Notes under the pieces: model-generated
What the model saw: the letters and a program-made list of their open reading frames with translations, nothing else
The model's database searches: none
Told to the model about the DNA's origin: nothing
Shown: positions 27,064 to 34,945 of the stretch, one piece after another
Numbering within the stretch: position 1 is the stretch's first letter
Layout: each line of letters starts with the position of its first letter
Translations under genes and position numbers: made by a program
NCBI RefSeq assembly: GCF_001423405.1
Contig: NZ_LMNS01000023.1
Span: forward strand, 187,683-251,682
Direction: 5' to 3'
DNA length: 64,000 bases
DNA from: Methylobacterium sp. Leaf123
Lineage (GTDB): Bacteria; Pseudomonadota; Alphaproteobacteria; Rhizobiales; Beijerinckiaceae

Positions 27064-28701
27064 ATGGCGCGCACGACGATCTACGACCGCGATCTCGACC
27101 CGAATCCGGCAAACTTCCAGCCGCTCACGCCGCTGACCTATCTCGATCGCGCCGCCCGCACCTTCCCGGACCGGGTTGCGGTGATCCATGGCCCCCTGCG
27201 CCGCTCTTACGCCGAGCTCTACGCCCGCTGCCGCCGCCTCGCTGCGGCTTTGGCTGCCCGCGGCATCGGCCGCGGCGACACGGTGGCGGTGCTGCTCGCC
27301 AACACGCCGGCGATGATCGAGTGCCACTACGGCGTGCCGATGACGGGGGCGGTGCTCAACACCCTCAACACCCGCCTCGACGCGGCGGCTCTCGCCTTCT
27401 GCCTCGACCACGGCGAGGCCAAGGTCTTCATCGTCGATCGCGAGTTCGCGCGGATCGGCCGCGAAGCGCTCGACAAGGCCGGGGTCTCACCCCTCGTCAT
27501 CGACTATGACGACCCGGAATTCACCGGGGACGGCGGCTCCGTCGGCGAGACCGACTACGAAGCCTTCCTCGCCCCGGGCGATCCCGATTACGCGTGGGCG
27601 ATGCCGGACGACGAGTGGGACGCGATCTCGCTGAACTACACCTCCGGCACCACCGGCGACCCGAAGGGCGTGGTCTATCACCACCGCGGTGCGGCCCTGC
27701 TCTCGCTCGGCAACGTCATCACCGCCGGGTTGCCACAGCACGCGGTCTATCTCTGGACCCTGCCGATGTTCCACTGCAACGGCTGGTGCTTCCCCTGGAC
27801 GCTGTCGATCGTCGCCGGCACCCATGTCTGCCTGCGGCAGGTGCGGGCCGGCGCGATGTACGCGGCCCTGGCCGAGCACGGCGTCACCCACCTGTCGGGC
27901 GCGCCGATCGTGATGTCGACGCTGCTGAACGCCCCCGACGAGCAGAAGCGCCCCCTCCCCCGCCGGGTCCACTTCCTCACCGCCGCCGCGCCGCCGCCCG
28001 AGGCGGTGCTCGCCGCCATGGGCGAGGCCGGCTTCGACGTCACCCATCTCTACGGCCTGACCGAAACCTACGGCCCGGCGGTCGTGAATGCGTGGCACGA
28101 GGATTGGGACGCCCTGTCCCCCGACGAGCAGGCCCGGAAGAAGGCCCGCCAGGGCGTGCGCTACCCCGTCCTGGAAGGGCTCGACGTCCGCGACCCTGAG
28201 ACGATGGAATCCCTGCCCGCCGACGGCACCAGCCTCGGGGAGGTGATGTTCCGCGGCAACGTGGTGATGCGCGGCTACCTGAAGAATCCGGCCTCGACCG
28301 AGGCCGCCTTCAAGGGCGGCTGGTTCCGCTCCGGCGATCTCGGGGTGAAGCATCCCGACGGCTACATCCAACTGAAAGATCGCTCGAAGGACATCATCAT
28401 TTCGGGCGGCGAGAACATCTCCTCGATCGAGGTGGAGGACGCGCTGTTCAAGCATCCTTCGGTCGCGGTCGCCGCCGTCGTCGCCAAGCCCGACGCGAAA
28501 TGGGGCGAGACGCCCTGCGCCTTCATCGAGCTGAAGGAGGGGCGGGAGGCGACCTCCGAGGAACTGGTCGCGTGGTGCCGCGAACGCCTCGCCCCCTACA
28601 AGCTGCCGCGCCACGTGGTGTTCGGCGAGTTGCCGAAAACCTCGACGGGCAAGGTGCAGAAGTTCCTGTTGCGGGAGAAGGCGCGGGAGGGCGACGCGTG
28701 A
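27064..28701 (+). CDS. Acyl-CoA synthetase (AMP-binding, DmdB/medium-chain type)
   Basis: A 545-residue adenylate-forming ligase that activates a carboxylic acid to its CoA thioester. The P-loop YTSGTTGDPKGVVYHHRG, the A5 motif HLYGLTETYGPAV, A7 (YIQLKDRSKDIIISGGENISS) and A10 lysine region (LPKTSTGKVQKFLLRE) are all intact. The overall pattern (NPANFQPLTPLTYLDRAARTFPDRVAVIHG at the start) is that of 3-methylmercaptopropionyl-CoA ligase and related medium-chain acyl-CoA ligases. The true substrate is not determinable here. Confidence 0.9.
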   Translation: MARTTIYDRDLDPNPANFQPLTPLTYLDRAARTFPDRVAVIHGPLRRSYAELYARCRRLAAALAARGIGRGDTVAVLLANTPAMIECHYGVPMTGAVLNTLNTRLDAAALAFCLDHGEAKVFIVDREFARIGREALDKAGVSPLVIDYDDPEFTGDGGSVGETDYEAFLAPGDPDYAWAMPDDEWDAISLNYTSGTTGDPKGVVYHHRGAALLSLGNVITAGLPQHAVYLWTLPMFHCNGWCFPWTLSIVAGTHVCLRQVRAGAMYAALAEHGVTHLSGAPIVMSTLLNAPDEQKRPLPRRVHFLTAAAPPPEAVLAAMGEAGFDVTHLYGLTETYGPAVVNAWHEDWDALSPDEQARKKARQGVRYPVLEGLDVRDPETMESLPADGTSLGEVMFRGNVVMRGYLKNPASTEAAFKGGWFRSGDLGVKHPDGYIQLKDRSKDIIISGGENISSIEVEDALFKHPSVAVAAVVAKPDAKWGETPCAFIELKEGREATSEELVAWCRERLAPYKLPRHVVFGELPKTSTGKVQKFLLREKAREGDA

Positions 28702-28735
28702 AGGCCGCTTTCGGCGCTGTGTCCACCTCTATAGA

Positions 28736-28972
28736 ATGGACCTCATGACGGACCTTCTCGAACGAGCGGTCGCCACCGCGCGGGGACTCTCCCCGGAAAT
28801 GCAGGACGAGATCGCGCGTCTCGTGCTCGCCTATGCGGGTGAGGAGCAATCGGTCATTCCGCTCACGCCCGAGGAAGAGGTTGACCTTGCGGAGTCGGAT
28901 CTCGAAGAGGCCCGCGGTGACTTCGCAACGGAGGACCAGATGCGCGCCATCTGGGCGAAGTATGGTCGGTGA
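28736..28972 (+). CDS. ParD/RelB-like antitoxin, 78 aa
   Basis: A small acidic protein in the antitoxin position of a type II module. The N-terminal half (LLERAVATARGLSPEMQDEIARLVLAYAGEE) is helical and the C-terminal half (EEEVDLAESDLEEARGDFATEDQMRAIWAKYG) is the usual acidic toxin-wrapping tail. No clear ribbon-helix-helix is seen, so DNA binding is uncertain. An ATG at 28745 is an alternative start. The stop overlaps the GTG of the toxin gene by four bases. Confidence 0.75.
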   Translation: MDLMTDLLERAVATARGLSPEMQDEIARLVLAYAGEEQSVIPLTPEEEVDLAESDLEEARGDFATEDQMRAIWAKYGR

Positions 28973-29247
28973 GAGTTCGCTACACGCTTACTGCCGCTCG
29001 GCAAATCGAGGCGGCGCTCGACTTTCTTGCACACGAGTCACCCCAAGCCGCATCCAGGCTTCAAGAGCGCATTCTATCGGTCGTGGCCCTGTTGCAAGCG
29101 CATCCCCAGGCGGGGCGTTTGACGAGTAAGCGGGGCATCCGGCGATTTCCGCTCAACTCGTTTCCCTACCTGATCGACGATCGCGCCACGGACCGAGACA
29201 TCGTCGTGCGCCGCTCCCGCCATACGGCACGTCGCCCTCTGTCGTGA
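28969..29247 (+). CDS. ParE/RelE-family toxin, 92 aa
   Basis: A small basic protein with the ParE pattern: VRYTLTAARQIEAALDFLAHESPQAASRLQERILSVVALLQAHPQAGR, then RGIRRFPLNSFPYLIDDRATDRDIVVRRSRHTARRP. The strand YLI-DIVVRRSRHTARRP carries the conserved RxxR-type C-terminus of ParE-like proteins. GTG start within the antitoxin stop. ParE toxins poison gyrase and RelE toxins cut mRNA; the sequence favours the ParE side, but activity is unproven. Confidence 0.8.
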   Translation: MRVRYTLTAARQIEAALDFLAHESPQAASRLQERILSVVALLQAHPQAGRLTSKRGIRRFPLNSFPYLIDDRATDRDIVVRRSRHTARRPLS

Positions 29248-29260
29248 TCCGCGGCCAGCC

Positions 29261-29623
29261 TCACTCCACGCCCAATTGCTGCGCGGCGCTCATGATCGCC
29301 GCCATGCGGTAGGGCTTCATCACCAGCACGCTCTCGCTCACCTGCCGGGGTTGCTCGGCGCTGTAGCCGGTCACGTAGATCACCGGCAGGGCCGGGTGCA
29401 GCACGCGGGCCCGCTCGGCGAGGTCCCAGCCGTCGAGCTGGCCCGGCAGGCGAATATCGGTGAACAGGAGATCGACCCGCCCGGCCCCCTGGAGCAGGCC
29501 GTAGGCCTCTTCCGCGGTGCCGGCGCTGAGCACGGCAAAGCCGGCATCCTCGAACTCCATGGTCACGGCATTGAGCAGCATCTCTTCGTCCTCGACGACG
29601 AGCACCGTCCGCTGGTCGGCCAT
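29261..29623 (-). CDS. Single-domain response regulator
   Basis: A 120-residue stand-alone receiver. The acidic pair is in VVEDEEMLL (~10-13), the phospho-acceptor Asp is D56 in LLFTDIRLPG, the Thr is in VIYVTGYS and the conserved Lys is K103 in VLVMKPYRM. It has no output domain. It lies 264 bases downstream of a sensor kinase on the same strand, with a 63-bp tandem repeat between them, and is the natural partner for that kinase. I started it at the second ATG of the frame (MADQRTVLVV); the frame opens at 29668. Confidence 0.87.
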   Translation of the reverse strand: MADQRTVLVVEDEEMLLNAVTMEFEDAGFAVLSAGTAEEAYGLLQGAGRVDLLFTDIRLPGQLDGWDLAERARVLHPALPVIYVTGYSAEQPRQVSESVLVMKPYRMAAIMSAAQQLGVE

Positions 29624-29730
29624 CCGTCCCCCCCTCCCACGTCTTCTTTTTATTCGATAAGCCGGCATCCGGAAGGCGCAAAAGCCGCACGAACTGTCGA
29701 GTCCGGGCCTGCCTGCATCCCCTCCATCCG

Positions 29731-29887
29731 AACGCCGGTGGCCCCTTTTCGGATGATGCGCTTCGCTCTTATTTTCGCATCCTCTTTTTCCGAAAGCCGG
29801 CGGCCACCTTTCGGGACGATGCGCTTCGCTTTTGTTTTTGCATCCTCTTTTTCCGAAAGCCGGTGGCCACCTTTCGGGACGATGCTT
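29731..29887. repeat. 63-bp tandem repeat with internal palindrome
   Basis: Two full units (29755-29817 and 29818-29880) are flanked by partial units (29731-29754 and 29881-29887). The unit begins GATGCGCTTCGCT and contains CCGAAAG...CTTTCGG, an imperfect palindrome. Units differ at only a few positions. The array begins right after the stop of the sensor kinase. The reverse complement of the palindromic part matches the inverted repeat at 31206-31242 with three mismatches in 31, so it belongs to a dispersed family. Confidence 0.85.
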
Positions 29888-31144
29888 TTAACCCGCGACC
29901 GCCACCGGCGGCAGCAGCGGCGGCGCAAGGCCTGGTTCGGTAGCCGGGACCGGCCGCACCGCCGGACGGCTCACGGCGGGCGCCTTCGCCGGGAAGGTCA
30001 GGCGCACCGTGGTGCCGGGCCTGCCGCTGCGCACGAAGGCGGCGCTGCCGCCCGATTGCTGCGCGAAGCCGAACACTTGGCTCAGGCCCAGGCCGGTCCC
30101 CTGCCCCAACGGCTTCGTGGTGAAGAACGGCTCGAAGGCCCGCGCCTCGACCTCCGGCGCCATGCCGATCCCGGTGTCGGACACTTCGACGGCGAACCCG
30201 TCGCCTTCGGGCAGCGGCCGGGTCGCGAGGGTGAGCGTGCCGCCCTCCGGCATCGCATCGCGGGCGTTGACCGCGAGGTTGAGGATCGCACTCTCGAACT
30301 GGTTGGGATCGATGTTCACCCGCGGCAAGTTCGGGGCGAGATCGGTCTCCAACCGGATGCGCGGGCCGATCGTGCCGCGCAGGAACTCGGCGAAGGAGGC
30401 GATCTGCGCGTTGACGTCGGTGCTGACCGGGGAGAGGGGCTGGCGGCGGGCGAAGGCCAGCAGCTTGTGCGTCATCGTTGCCGCCCGCTCGGCGCCCTTC
30501 ACCGCATCGCGCAGGCGCGTGCGCAGGGGGCTCGCCTCGGGCAGGCCGCGCTCGACCCGGTCGAGGTTGAGCAGCACCACGTTGAGCAGGTTGTTGAAGT
30601 CGTGGGCTACGCCGCCGGTGAGCTGCCCGATCGCCTCCATCTTCTGGCTCTGGCGCAACGCCTCCTCGGCGCGCGCGCGTTCGGCATTGGCGGCTTCCAG
30701 GGCGACCAAAGCCGCGTCGCGCTCAGCGATACGGGCCTGCAACGCCTCGTTGGCCTGCCGGAGCTGGGTCGGCGACGGCAATGTCAGCGCCTTCGGCATC
30801 AGCACCCAGAGCGCCACCGCCGTGCCGATGGAGGCCATCCCGGTGATGAGCTTGACCGCGGCTTCCAGCCCGTAATCCGGCACCCAGAGCGTCCAGATCG
30901 CCATGAGATGCGTCGCGCCGCAGGCGGTGATGAACACCGCGAACGACCAGAACATCCAGCCGAACGCCACGTCGCGGCGGCGCGACACGAAATAGGCCAG
31001 CCCGACGGGGATCGAGAAATAGGCGAAGGCGATCAGGCTGTCGGAGACGACATGGGTCCAGATCAGCTCCGGTCGCCACAGCAGACAGATGCCGTGGGGC
31101 GAGAGGTTCTCGACCTCCCACAGCCGCCGCAGAAGTTCGAGCAT
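29888..31144 (-). CDS. Sensor histidine kinase with ethylene-receptor-type membrane domain
   Basis: A 418-residue membrane kinase. Residues ~30-115 form three membrane helices closely matching the ethylene-binding domain of plant ETR1: SDSLIAFAYFSIPVGLAYFV then FAVFITACGATHLMAIWTL. The residues that bind copper and ethylene in ETR1 are present: D35, Y42, C75 and H79. A coiled coil (~125-165) leads to the phospho-acceptor H181 in GGVAHDFNN and an ATPase domain with LNLAVNARDAMPEGG, DTGIGMAPEV and GTGLGLSQV. No GAF domain separates sensor and kinase. I chose the ATG at 31144; the frame extends to 31378 through a repeat element. Ethylene sensing is inference. Confidence 0.87.
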   Translation of the reverse strand: MLELLRRLWEVENLSPHGICLLWRPELIWTHVVSDSLIAFAYFSIPVGLAYFVSRRRDVAFGWMFWSFAVFITACGATHLMAIWTLWVPDYGLEAAVKLITGMASIGTAVALWVLMPKALTLPSPTQLRQANEALQARIAERDAALVALEAANAERARAEEALRQSQKMEAIGQLTGGVAHDFNNLLNVVLLNLDRVERGLPEASPLRTRLRDAVKGAERAATMTHKLLAFARRQPLSPVSTDVNAQIASFAEFLRGTIGPRIRLETDLAPNLPRVNIDPNQFESAILNLAVNARDAMPEGGTLTLATRPLPEGDGFAVEVSDTGIGMAPEVEARAFEPFFTTKPLGQGTGLGLSQVFGFAQQSGGSAAFVRSGRPGTTVRLTFPAKAPAVSRPAVRPVPATEPGLAPPLLPPVAVAG

Positions 31145-31207
31145 CAGCCCCGGTCCCCCGCCCCGCCGCGCACGATCCCGAAGGCTGCGCAGGCCCATGC
31201 GACAGCA

Positions 31208-31242
31208 TCGTCCCGAAAGATGGCCCCAGGCTTTCGGGACGA
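31208..31242. repeat. Perfect 12-bp inverted repeat, dispersed palindromic element
   Basis: TCGTCCCGAAAG at 31208-31219 and CTTTCGGGACGA at 31231-31242 are perfect reverse complements around an 11-base loop. It lies in the leader region of the ethylene-receptor-like kinase gene and is a copy of the element repeated at its 3' end. Confidence 0.85.
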
Positions 31243-31441
31243 GGCTCGAACAAAAATCTCGGGCCTCGTTCCGGATTCGATTTCCAGGATGGGGCCCGAG
31301 ACATGAACGATCGGGTGTGCCGGCGAATGCGGCCTCCCCTCGCACCAATTCTCTACGCGAGACGCCCGCGCCGACCAAACATTAAGTCTTGCTTAACCCT
31401 ATTCGCTCATCACCAGGGGTGGCTTTCGAGGGCGGGCGCGA

Positions 31442-32842
31442 GTGTCGGCGCAACGGGCAATCACGCAGGTTGAGGCTTCGCAGAGGGCCTTGCAGGGAGC
31501 CTTGAACGGCGCCTCGCAGGGAACCCCGGACGCGACCTCACATGAGACGCCGGTCGATGCGCCCCTGCGGCGCATCAGCCTCGGCAGTCTGCTGTCCGCG
31601 ACAGCGCGGCGCCATCCCGACCGGATCGCGGTGGTCGACCCCGCCGACAAGCCGGATTGGAGCGACCGGCCCGCCATCACTTGGACCTACGCCGCAGCCG
31701 CCGAGATCGTGGAGCGTCTCGCCCGCGGCCTGCGGAGTTGGCGTCTGCCGCCGGGGAGCCGCATCGGCCTGTGCCTTCCGGGCTCGGCCGAGAGCGCGCT
31801 GGCCATCCTCGCCGTCGAGGCCGCCGGCCACGTCGCCTGCCTGCTCCCGATCTCCTGGGACGAGGACCGCCTGCTCGCCGCGGCCCAGACCGTTGCCCTG
31901 AGCGCCGTGCTGACCCAGTCCCGGCTCGGCTCCGCCGCACCCGCCGAGCGCCTCTGCGCCGTCGCCGCGCGCTATTTCGGCCTGCGCTACCTCGCCGCCT
32001 TCGGCCCCGACGTGCCGGATGGGGTGATCAATCTCGACCGGTTCGTCCTCGACGGTCCGGCCGGAGAGCCGGCCGGACCGGCTCCCGCCGCGGCCGGCAT
32101 CGTCAGCTTCATCGACGGCGACCCCGAGCGGCCGGTCTACCGCAGCGGCGAATCGGTGGTGGCGGCCGCCGCAGCCCATCTCGTGGCAATGCGGGTCGCG
32201 CCCGCCGAGCGCATCCTCAGCCTGATCGGCCCGCACGACCTGCGCGGCCTGGCCACCGGGCTCGCTTCCGCCCTCGTCGCGGGGGCCACCCTGGAGACGC
32301 TGCCGCTGTTCGACGGAGCCGCCTTCGCGACAGCCCTGCGCCGACCGGGTCCGACGCATCTCGTCGCGCCCGCTTTCCTCGAAAAGAACCTCGCCGGCCG
32401 CGACCTGCCGGCGGATCTGCGCTCCGTCGCCCTGGTGCACCGGGCGCCGACGCGCTTCCCCAATCGCAGCCGTGCCGTGGACCGGCCGCAGGGCCTGCGC
32501 CTCGAGACGGTGGTCGACACCATCGTCTTCGACGAGACGGCAATCCTCTCGGGCCGGCGCGGGACGGCGGGCGACCTCTCGCTGGTGCTCGGCAAGCCGG
32601 AACGGCTCTCCCTGCCCGCGGCCCTGATGTCCATGCGGCGCGATGCGGACGATCGCCTCGCCTTCCGGGGCCAAGCCTGCACCGTGACGCCGTTGCAGCG
32701 CGGGAATCGGCAGGCGATCCAGAGCGGAATATGGCAGGAGACGCCTTACGCGCCGGTGCTGTTCGCGGGCTTTGCGACGGCGATCGAGGTCGTGGAACCG
32801 TCCGATTCCGCCGACCCGGCGAAAATTTTTGCGCCTGCGTAA
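31442..32842 (+). CDS. Degenerate AMP-binding (ANL-fold) protein, 466 aa
   Basis: The protein follows the N-terminal domain of adenylate-forming enzymes: LLSATARRHPDRIAVVDPADKP, ITWTYAAAAEIVERLARGLRSWRLPPGSRIGLCLPGSAESALAILAVEAAGHVACLLP. However, the phosphate-binding STGTTG-PKG loop is replaced by IVSFIDGDPERPVYRSG, no YGxTE motif is present and the C-terminal lid domain with the catalytic Lys is missing. Catalysis of adenylation is therefore unlikely as such. The first ~45 residues are low-complexity. Start is GTG. It stands alone, with no pathway context. Confidence 0.7.
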   Translation: MSAQRAITQVEASQRALQGALNGASQGTPDATSHETPVDAPLRRISLGSLLSATARRHPDRIAVVDPADKPDWSDRPAITWTYAAAAEIVERLARGLRSWRLPPGSRIGLCLPGSAESALAILAVEAAGHVACLLPISWDEDRLLAAAQTVALSAVLTQSRLGSAAPAERLCAVAARYFGLRYLAAFGPDVPDGVINLDRFVLDGPAGEPAGPAPAAAGIVSFIDGDPERPVYRSGESVVAAAAAHLVAMRVAPAERILSLIGPHDLRGLATGLASALVAGATLETLPLFDGAAFATALRRPGPTHLVAPAFLEKNLAGRDLPADLRSVALVHRAPTRFPNRSRAVDRPQGLRLETVVDTIVFDETAILSGRRGTAGDLSLVLGKPERLSLPAALMSMRRDADDRLAFRGQACTVTPLQRGNRQAIQSGIWQETPYAPVLFAGFATAIEVVEPSDSADPAKIFAPA

Positions 32843-33101
32843 TCAGGTCTCTGAACGGCGCGTTCCAACGTGCCGGCGCCCCATGCCAACATATGAAAAG
32901 CCGTTTAGAAAAAATGATTTAGGCGGGAAATGATGCAGGTAAGGGCCCCTGCCCCCAACCTGTGCGGCGCAGTTCATCCCGCCTTCAGCCCAGCGATTCC
33001 ATGTTCACCCCATCTGCATGGCCGGCGAACCAATCGTGGCCATGCGGGTTATCCGGGGTGCCCCTTCACACAGGGCGCGACATGGGGTAACGCTGAAGCT
33101 T

Positions 33102-33443
33102 ATGGGTGCGCTGCAACAAGTGCTTGTCGTTGACGATGGCCGCCGCGCTGTCGATCATTCTCTTGCCGCCGACCTCGCCGGGCTCGGTTATGCAAGCGTC
33201 ACCGCTTCCATCGAAGCGGCGGACGATGTCCTTGCCGTGATCGCCCGTCCTGCGGCGATCCTTCTTCAGCTCTCGGCCAGCACGAACCCGCATCTCGCCG
33301 CGCTCGCCGAACGGCTGCGCGCCCGGATGCGTGCGGGCGGCATTCCGGTGATCGAGATGGACGACGCGGGTCCCCGCCCCGGCGCACCGGTCGATCTCAA
33401 GAGCCGGATCGGCCCCTATGTGCTCGCTGAGCCCGAGCTTTAG
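33102..33443 (+). CDS. Receiver-like protein lacking the phospho-acceptor, 113 aa
   Basis: The sequence follows a CheY-type receiver: LVVDDGRRAVDHSLAADLAGLGY has the acidic pair D11/D12, and the helix/strand order is right. The position of the phospho-acceptor reads AAILLQLSAS, with Q56 where Asp is expected. A final LKSRIGPYVL may stand for the Lys region. It is thus either an atypical, phosphorylation-independent receiver or a decayed one. The ATG at 33102 was chosen; the frame is open to 33018. A strong terminator follows. Confidence 0.65.
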   Translation: MGALQQVLVVDDGRRAVDHSLAADLAGLGYASVTASIEAADDVLAVIARPAAILLQLSASTNPHLAALAERLRARMRAGGIPVIEMDDAGPRPGAPVDLKSRIGPYVLAEPEL

Positions 33444-33468
33444 GTCGTTCCCGTAACGGGACAGTGAC

Positions 33469-33492
33469 GGCGGGCCTCGGGCCCGCCTTTTT
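33469..33492 (+). terminator. Rho-independent terminator
   Basis: GGCGGGC and GCCCGCC form a 7-bp GC stem around CTCGG, followed by TTTTT. It lies 25 bases after the receiver-like gene. Confidence 0.9.
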
Positions 33493-33510
33493 CATGCGCG
33501 ACCCGGCAAA

Positions 33511-33708
33511 TTACGCCGCTGCGATGATCTCGCTCTCGCGGACAGCGCGCTCGGCGGAGCCGGAGCGGATCCGGTAGGAGGGCTCGCCGGTCGGATCGTC
33601 GGGCATCAGGCGGACGACTTCGCTGATCGTGCCGAATCCCAGCCGCTCGTCGGTGGGGGACGATTGCGCGCGGCGAACCCGCTGGCCGATCTTGAACTTA
33701 TGAAACAT
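33511..33708 (-). CDS. Small basic protein, 65 aa
   Basis: Unknown function. FHKFKIGQRVRRAQSSP followed by GFGTISEVVRLMPDDPTGEPSYRIRSGSAERAVRESEI looks like a small SH3-like/KOW-type beta barrel of the kind used by many short alphaproteobacterial proteins. The start is well supported: AGGAGA stands at proper spacing before the ATG at 33708. It lies in a group of small minus-strand genes with the DUF6481 and cspA genes. Confidence 0.75.
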   Translation of the reverse strand: MFHKFKIGQRVRRAQSSPTDERLGFGTISEVVRLMPDDPTGEPSYRIRSGSAERAVRESEIIAAA

Positions 33709-33886
33709 CGATGTCTCCTCGAACGCATTCCGTCGAAGCGGGAAGCCGCTTCGGCGGAGGAGAGCCCCTTCAAGACAACGGGTCAGAGCTGGTCTCGATC
33801 GCATTCGACCGAAAGCGGCCCCAGCTCCGTGCCGGGGCAAGCCCACGAGCCGGGGATCCGACTCACGGGAAAGCTTATCAGCGCGC

Positions 33887-34255
33887 TCAGCGGCGCAGCT
33901 TGATCTTGGCCTTGCGGGCGGCGTAGCGGGCGTCCCGCTCTTCCTTCTGCTTGGCCTGGGCCTCACGGGCACGCTCGGCGGCGGCCTCGATCTCGGCGGC
34001 CTTGCGCGCCACTTCGGCCTCGCGCTCGGCAGCGGCGATGGCAGCCAGCCGCTCGGCGTCGAGGCGCCGCTGCGTCTCACGCTCCTTGACCCGCTCGTCG
34101 CGCGCGACGGCGATCGCACGGCGCTCGGCCTGGCGGGCCTGCACAGCCGGATCATCATTGGAGGGGCGAGCGCGGAAGCGGGCGAGCATCGCCTCGCGGG
34201 AGGAAGCCGAATCCTGGCGACGGTCGTCGAAGGAGTTTTGTTTCGTGAAGCTCAC
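33887..34255 (-). CDS. DUF6481-type coiled-coil protein, 122 aa
   Basis: A highly charged, helical protein (AERRAIAVARDERVKERETQRRLDAERLAAIAAAEREAEVARKAAE) that is one long coiled coil with a basic C-terminus (RYAARKAKIKLRR). It matches the DUF6481 family of alphaproteobacteria, function unknown, often encoded beside cold-shock genes. No membrane or signal segment. It follows cspA by about 100 bases, past a terminator. Confidence 0.75.
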   Translation of the reverse strand: MSFTKQNSFDDRRQDSASSREAMLARFRARPSNDDPAVQARQAERRAIAVARDERVKERETQRRLDAERLAAIAAAEREAEVARKAAEIEAAAERAREAQAKQKEERDARYAARKAKIKLRR

Positions 34256-34308
34256 AGAGTGTCCTTGGATGTGCCGAGCCCGGGATGGACCACGGCCTTA
34301 AAAGCGCA

Positions 34309-34333
34309 AAGCCGCTCCAGTCCGGAGCGGCTT
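34309..34333 (-). terminator. Rho-independent terminator of cspA
   Basis: AAGCCGCTCC and GGAGCGGCTT form a perfect 10-bp stem around AGTCC. On the minus strand the stem is followed by TGCGCTTTTAA. It lies 25 bases after the cspA stop. Confidence 0.85.
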
Positions 34334-34357
34334 CGACATATCGGGTTCAGGCGCGAA

Positions 34358-34567
34358 TTACGCGACTTGGAGCTGACCCGCCGACTGCTTGCCGGAGCGG
34401 CGGTCGGTTTCCATCTCGTAGGAGACCTTCTGGCCTTCCGTGAGGCCACGCAGGCCAGCGCGCTCGACGGCGGAGATGTGGACGAAGACGTCCTTGGAGC
34501 CGTCCTCAGGCTGGATGAAGCCGAAGCCCTTCTGCTCGTTGAACCACTTGACGGTGCCGATGCTCAT
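34358..34567 (-). CDS. cspA: Cold-shock protein, CspA family
   Basis: A 69-residue single-stranded nucleic-acid-binding OB-fold protein. RNP1 reads KGFGFIQ (13-19) and RNP2 DVFVHIS (27-33). The C-terminus [25 protein letters not shown] is typical of alphaproteobacterial Csp proteins. It likely acts as an RNA chaperone. The long AT-rich upstream region may be its leader. Confidence 0.95.
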   Translation of the reverse strand: MSIGTVKWFNEQKGFGFIQPEDGSKDVFVHISAVERAGLRGLTEGQKVSYEMETDRRSGKQSAGQLQVA

Positions 34568-34945
34568 AGAATGTCCTTGTCTCCGCAGGATTCAGGTAGA
34601 GAGCCTTGCGCCATGCGGCACCAGGCTATGTCGTTCGACCGATAACGAAGGAAAATGAGAACCGCCCTGCGGAGGCGTCACGGCCCAGAAAATCCGGCCT
34701 CGCATCGATAAAATCTATATGCGACTCGAATGAAGCTTTATCAAGGCTCGTTTTATTTTTCGAGATGCAAGAATTGTTGGCAGGTCATTCGAAATGACCA
34801 GCTGCTTCACGCGATTCATCAACGCGCAGCGTGAGTTGAGCGGGATCTCCCAGGCCGCGAAATCTCTCGCACAGGCCGCGCGTGACACGCCCGCTTCGCC
34901 GTCCCGCTCCGACGGCGAAGGCCCTGCGGCCTCGCGAAGGCCGGG
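34568..34945. promoter_or_regulatory. AT-rich region between cspA and mfd
   Basis: These 378 bases separate two minus-strand genes. Positions ~34640-34795 are unusually AT-rich for this genome and hold a small palindrome, GGTCATT-CGA-AATGACC (34783-34799); they probably contain the cspA promoter and a long leader as in other cold-shock genes. The mfd-proximal part carries hairpins listed separately. Confidence 0.5.
34894..34920 (-). terminator. Possible mfd terminator hairpin
   Basis: CTTCGCCGTC and GACGGCGAAG are a perfect 10-bp inverted repeat around CCGCTCC, 25 bases after the mfd stop. A second short stem (GGCCT-CGCGA-AGGCC, 34928-34942) lies even closer. Neither is followed by a T run, so the terminator would be atypical. 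Confidence 0.5.

Noticed and set aside
29731..29887. CRISPR array
   Set aside because: The repeat is tandem with no spacers, has only two full units, and no cas gene is in the window.
29650..29928. 92-codon minus-strand frame encoding 21-residue repeats
   Set aside because: It runs through the 63-bp DNA repeats and into the end of the kinase gene; the peptide repeat is explained by the 63-bp (21-codon) DNA period.
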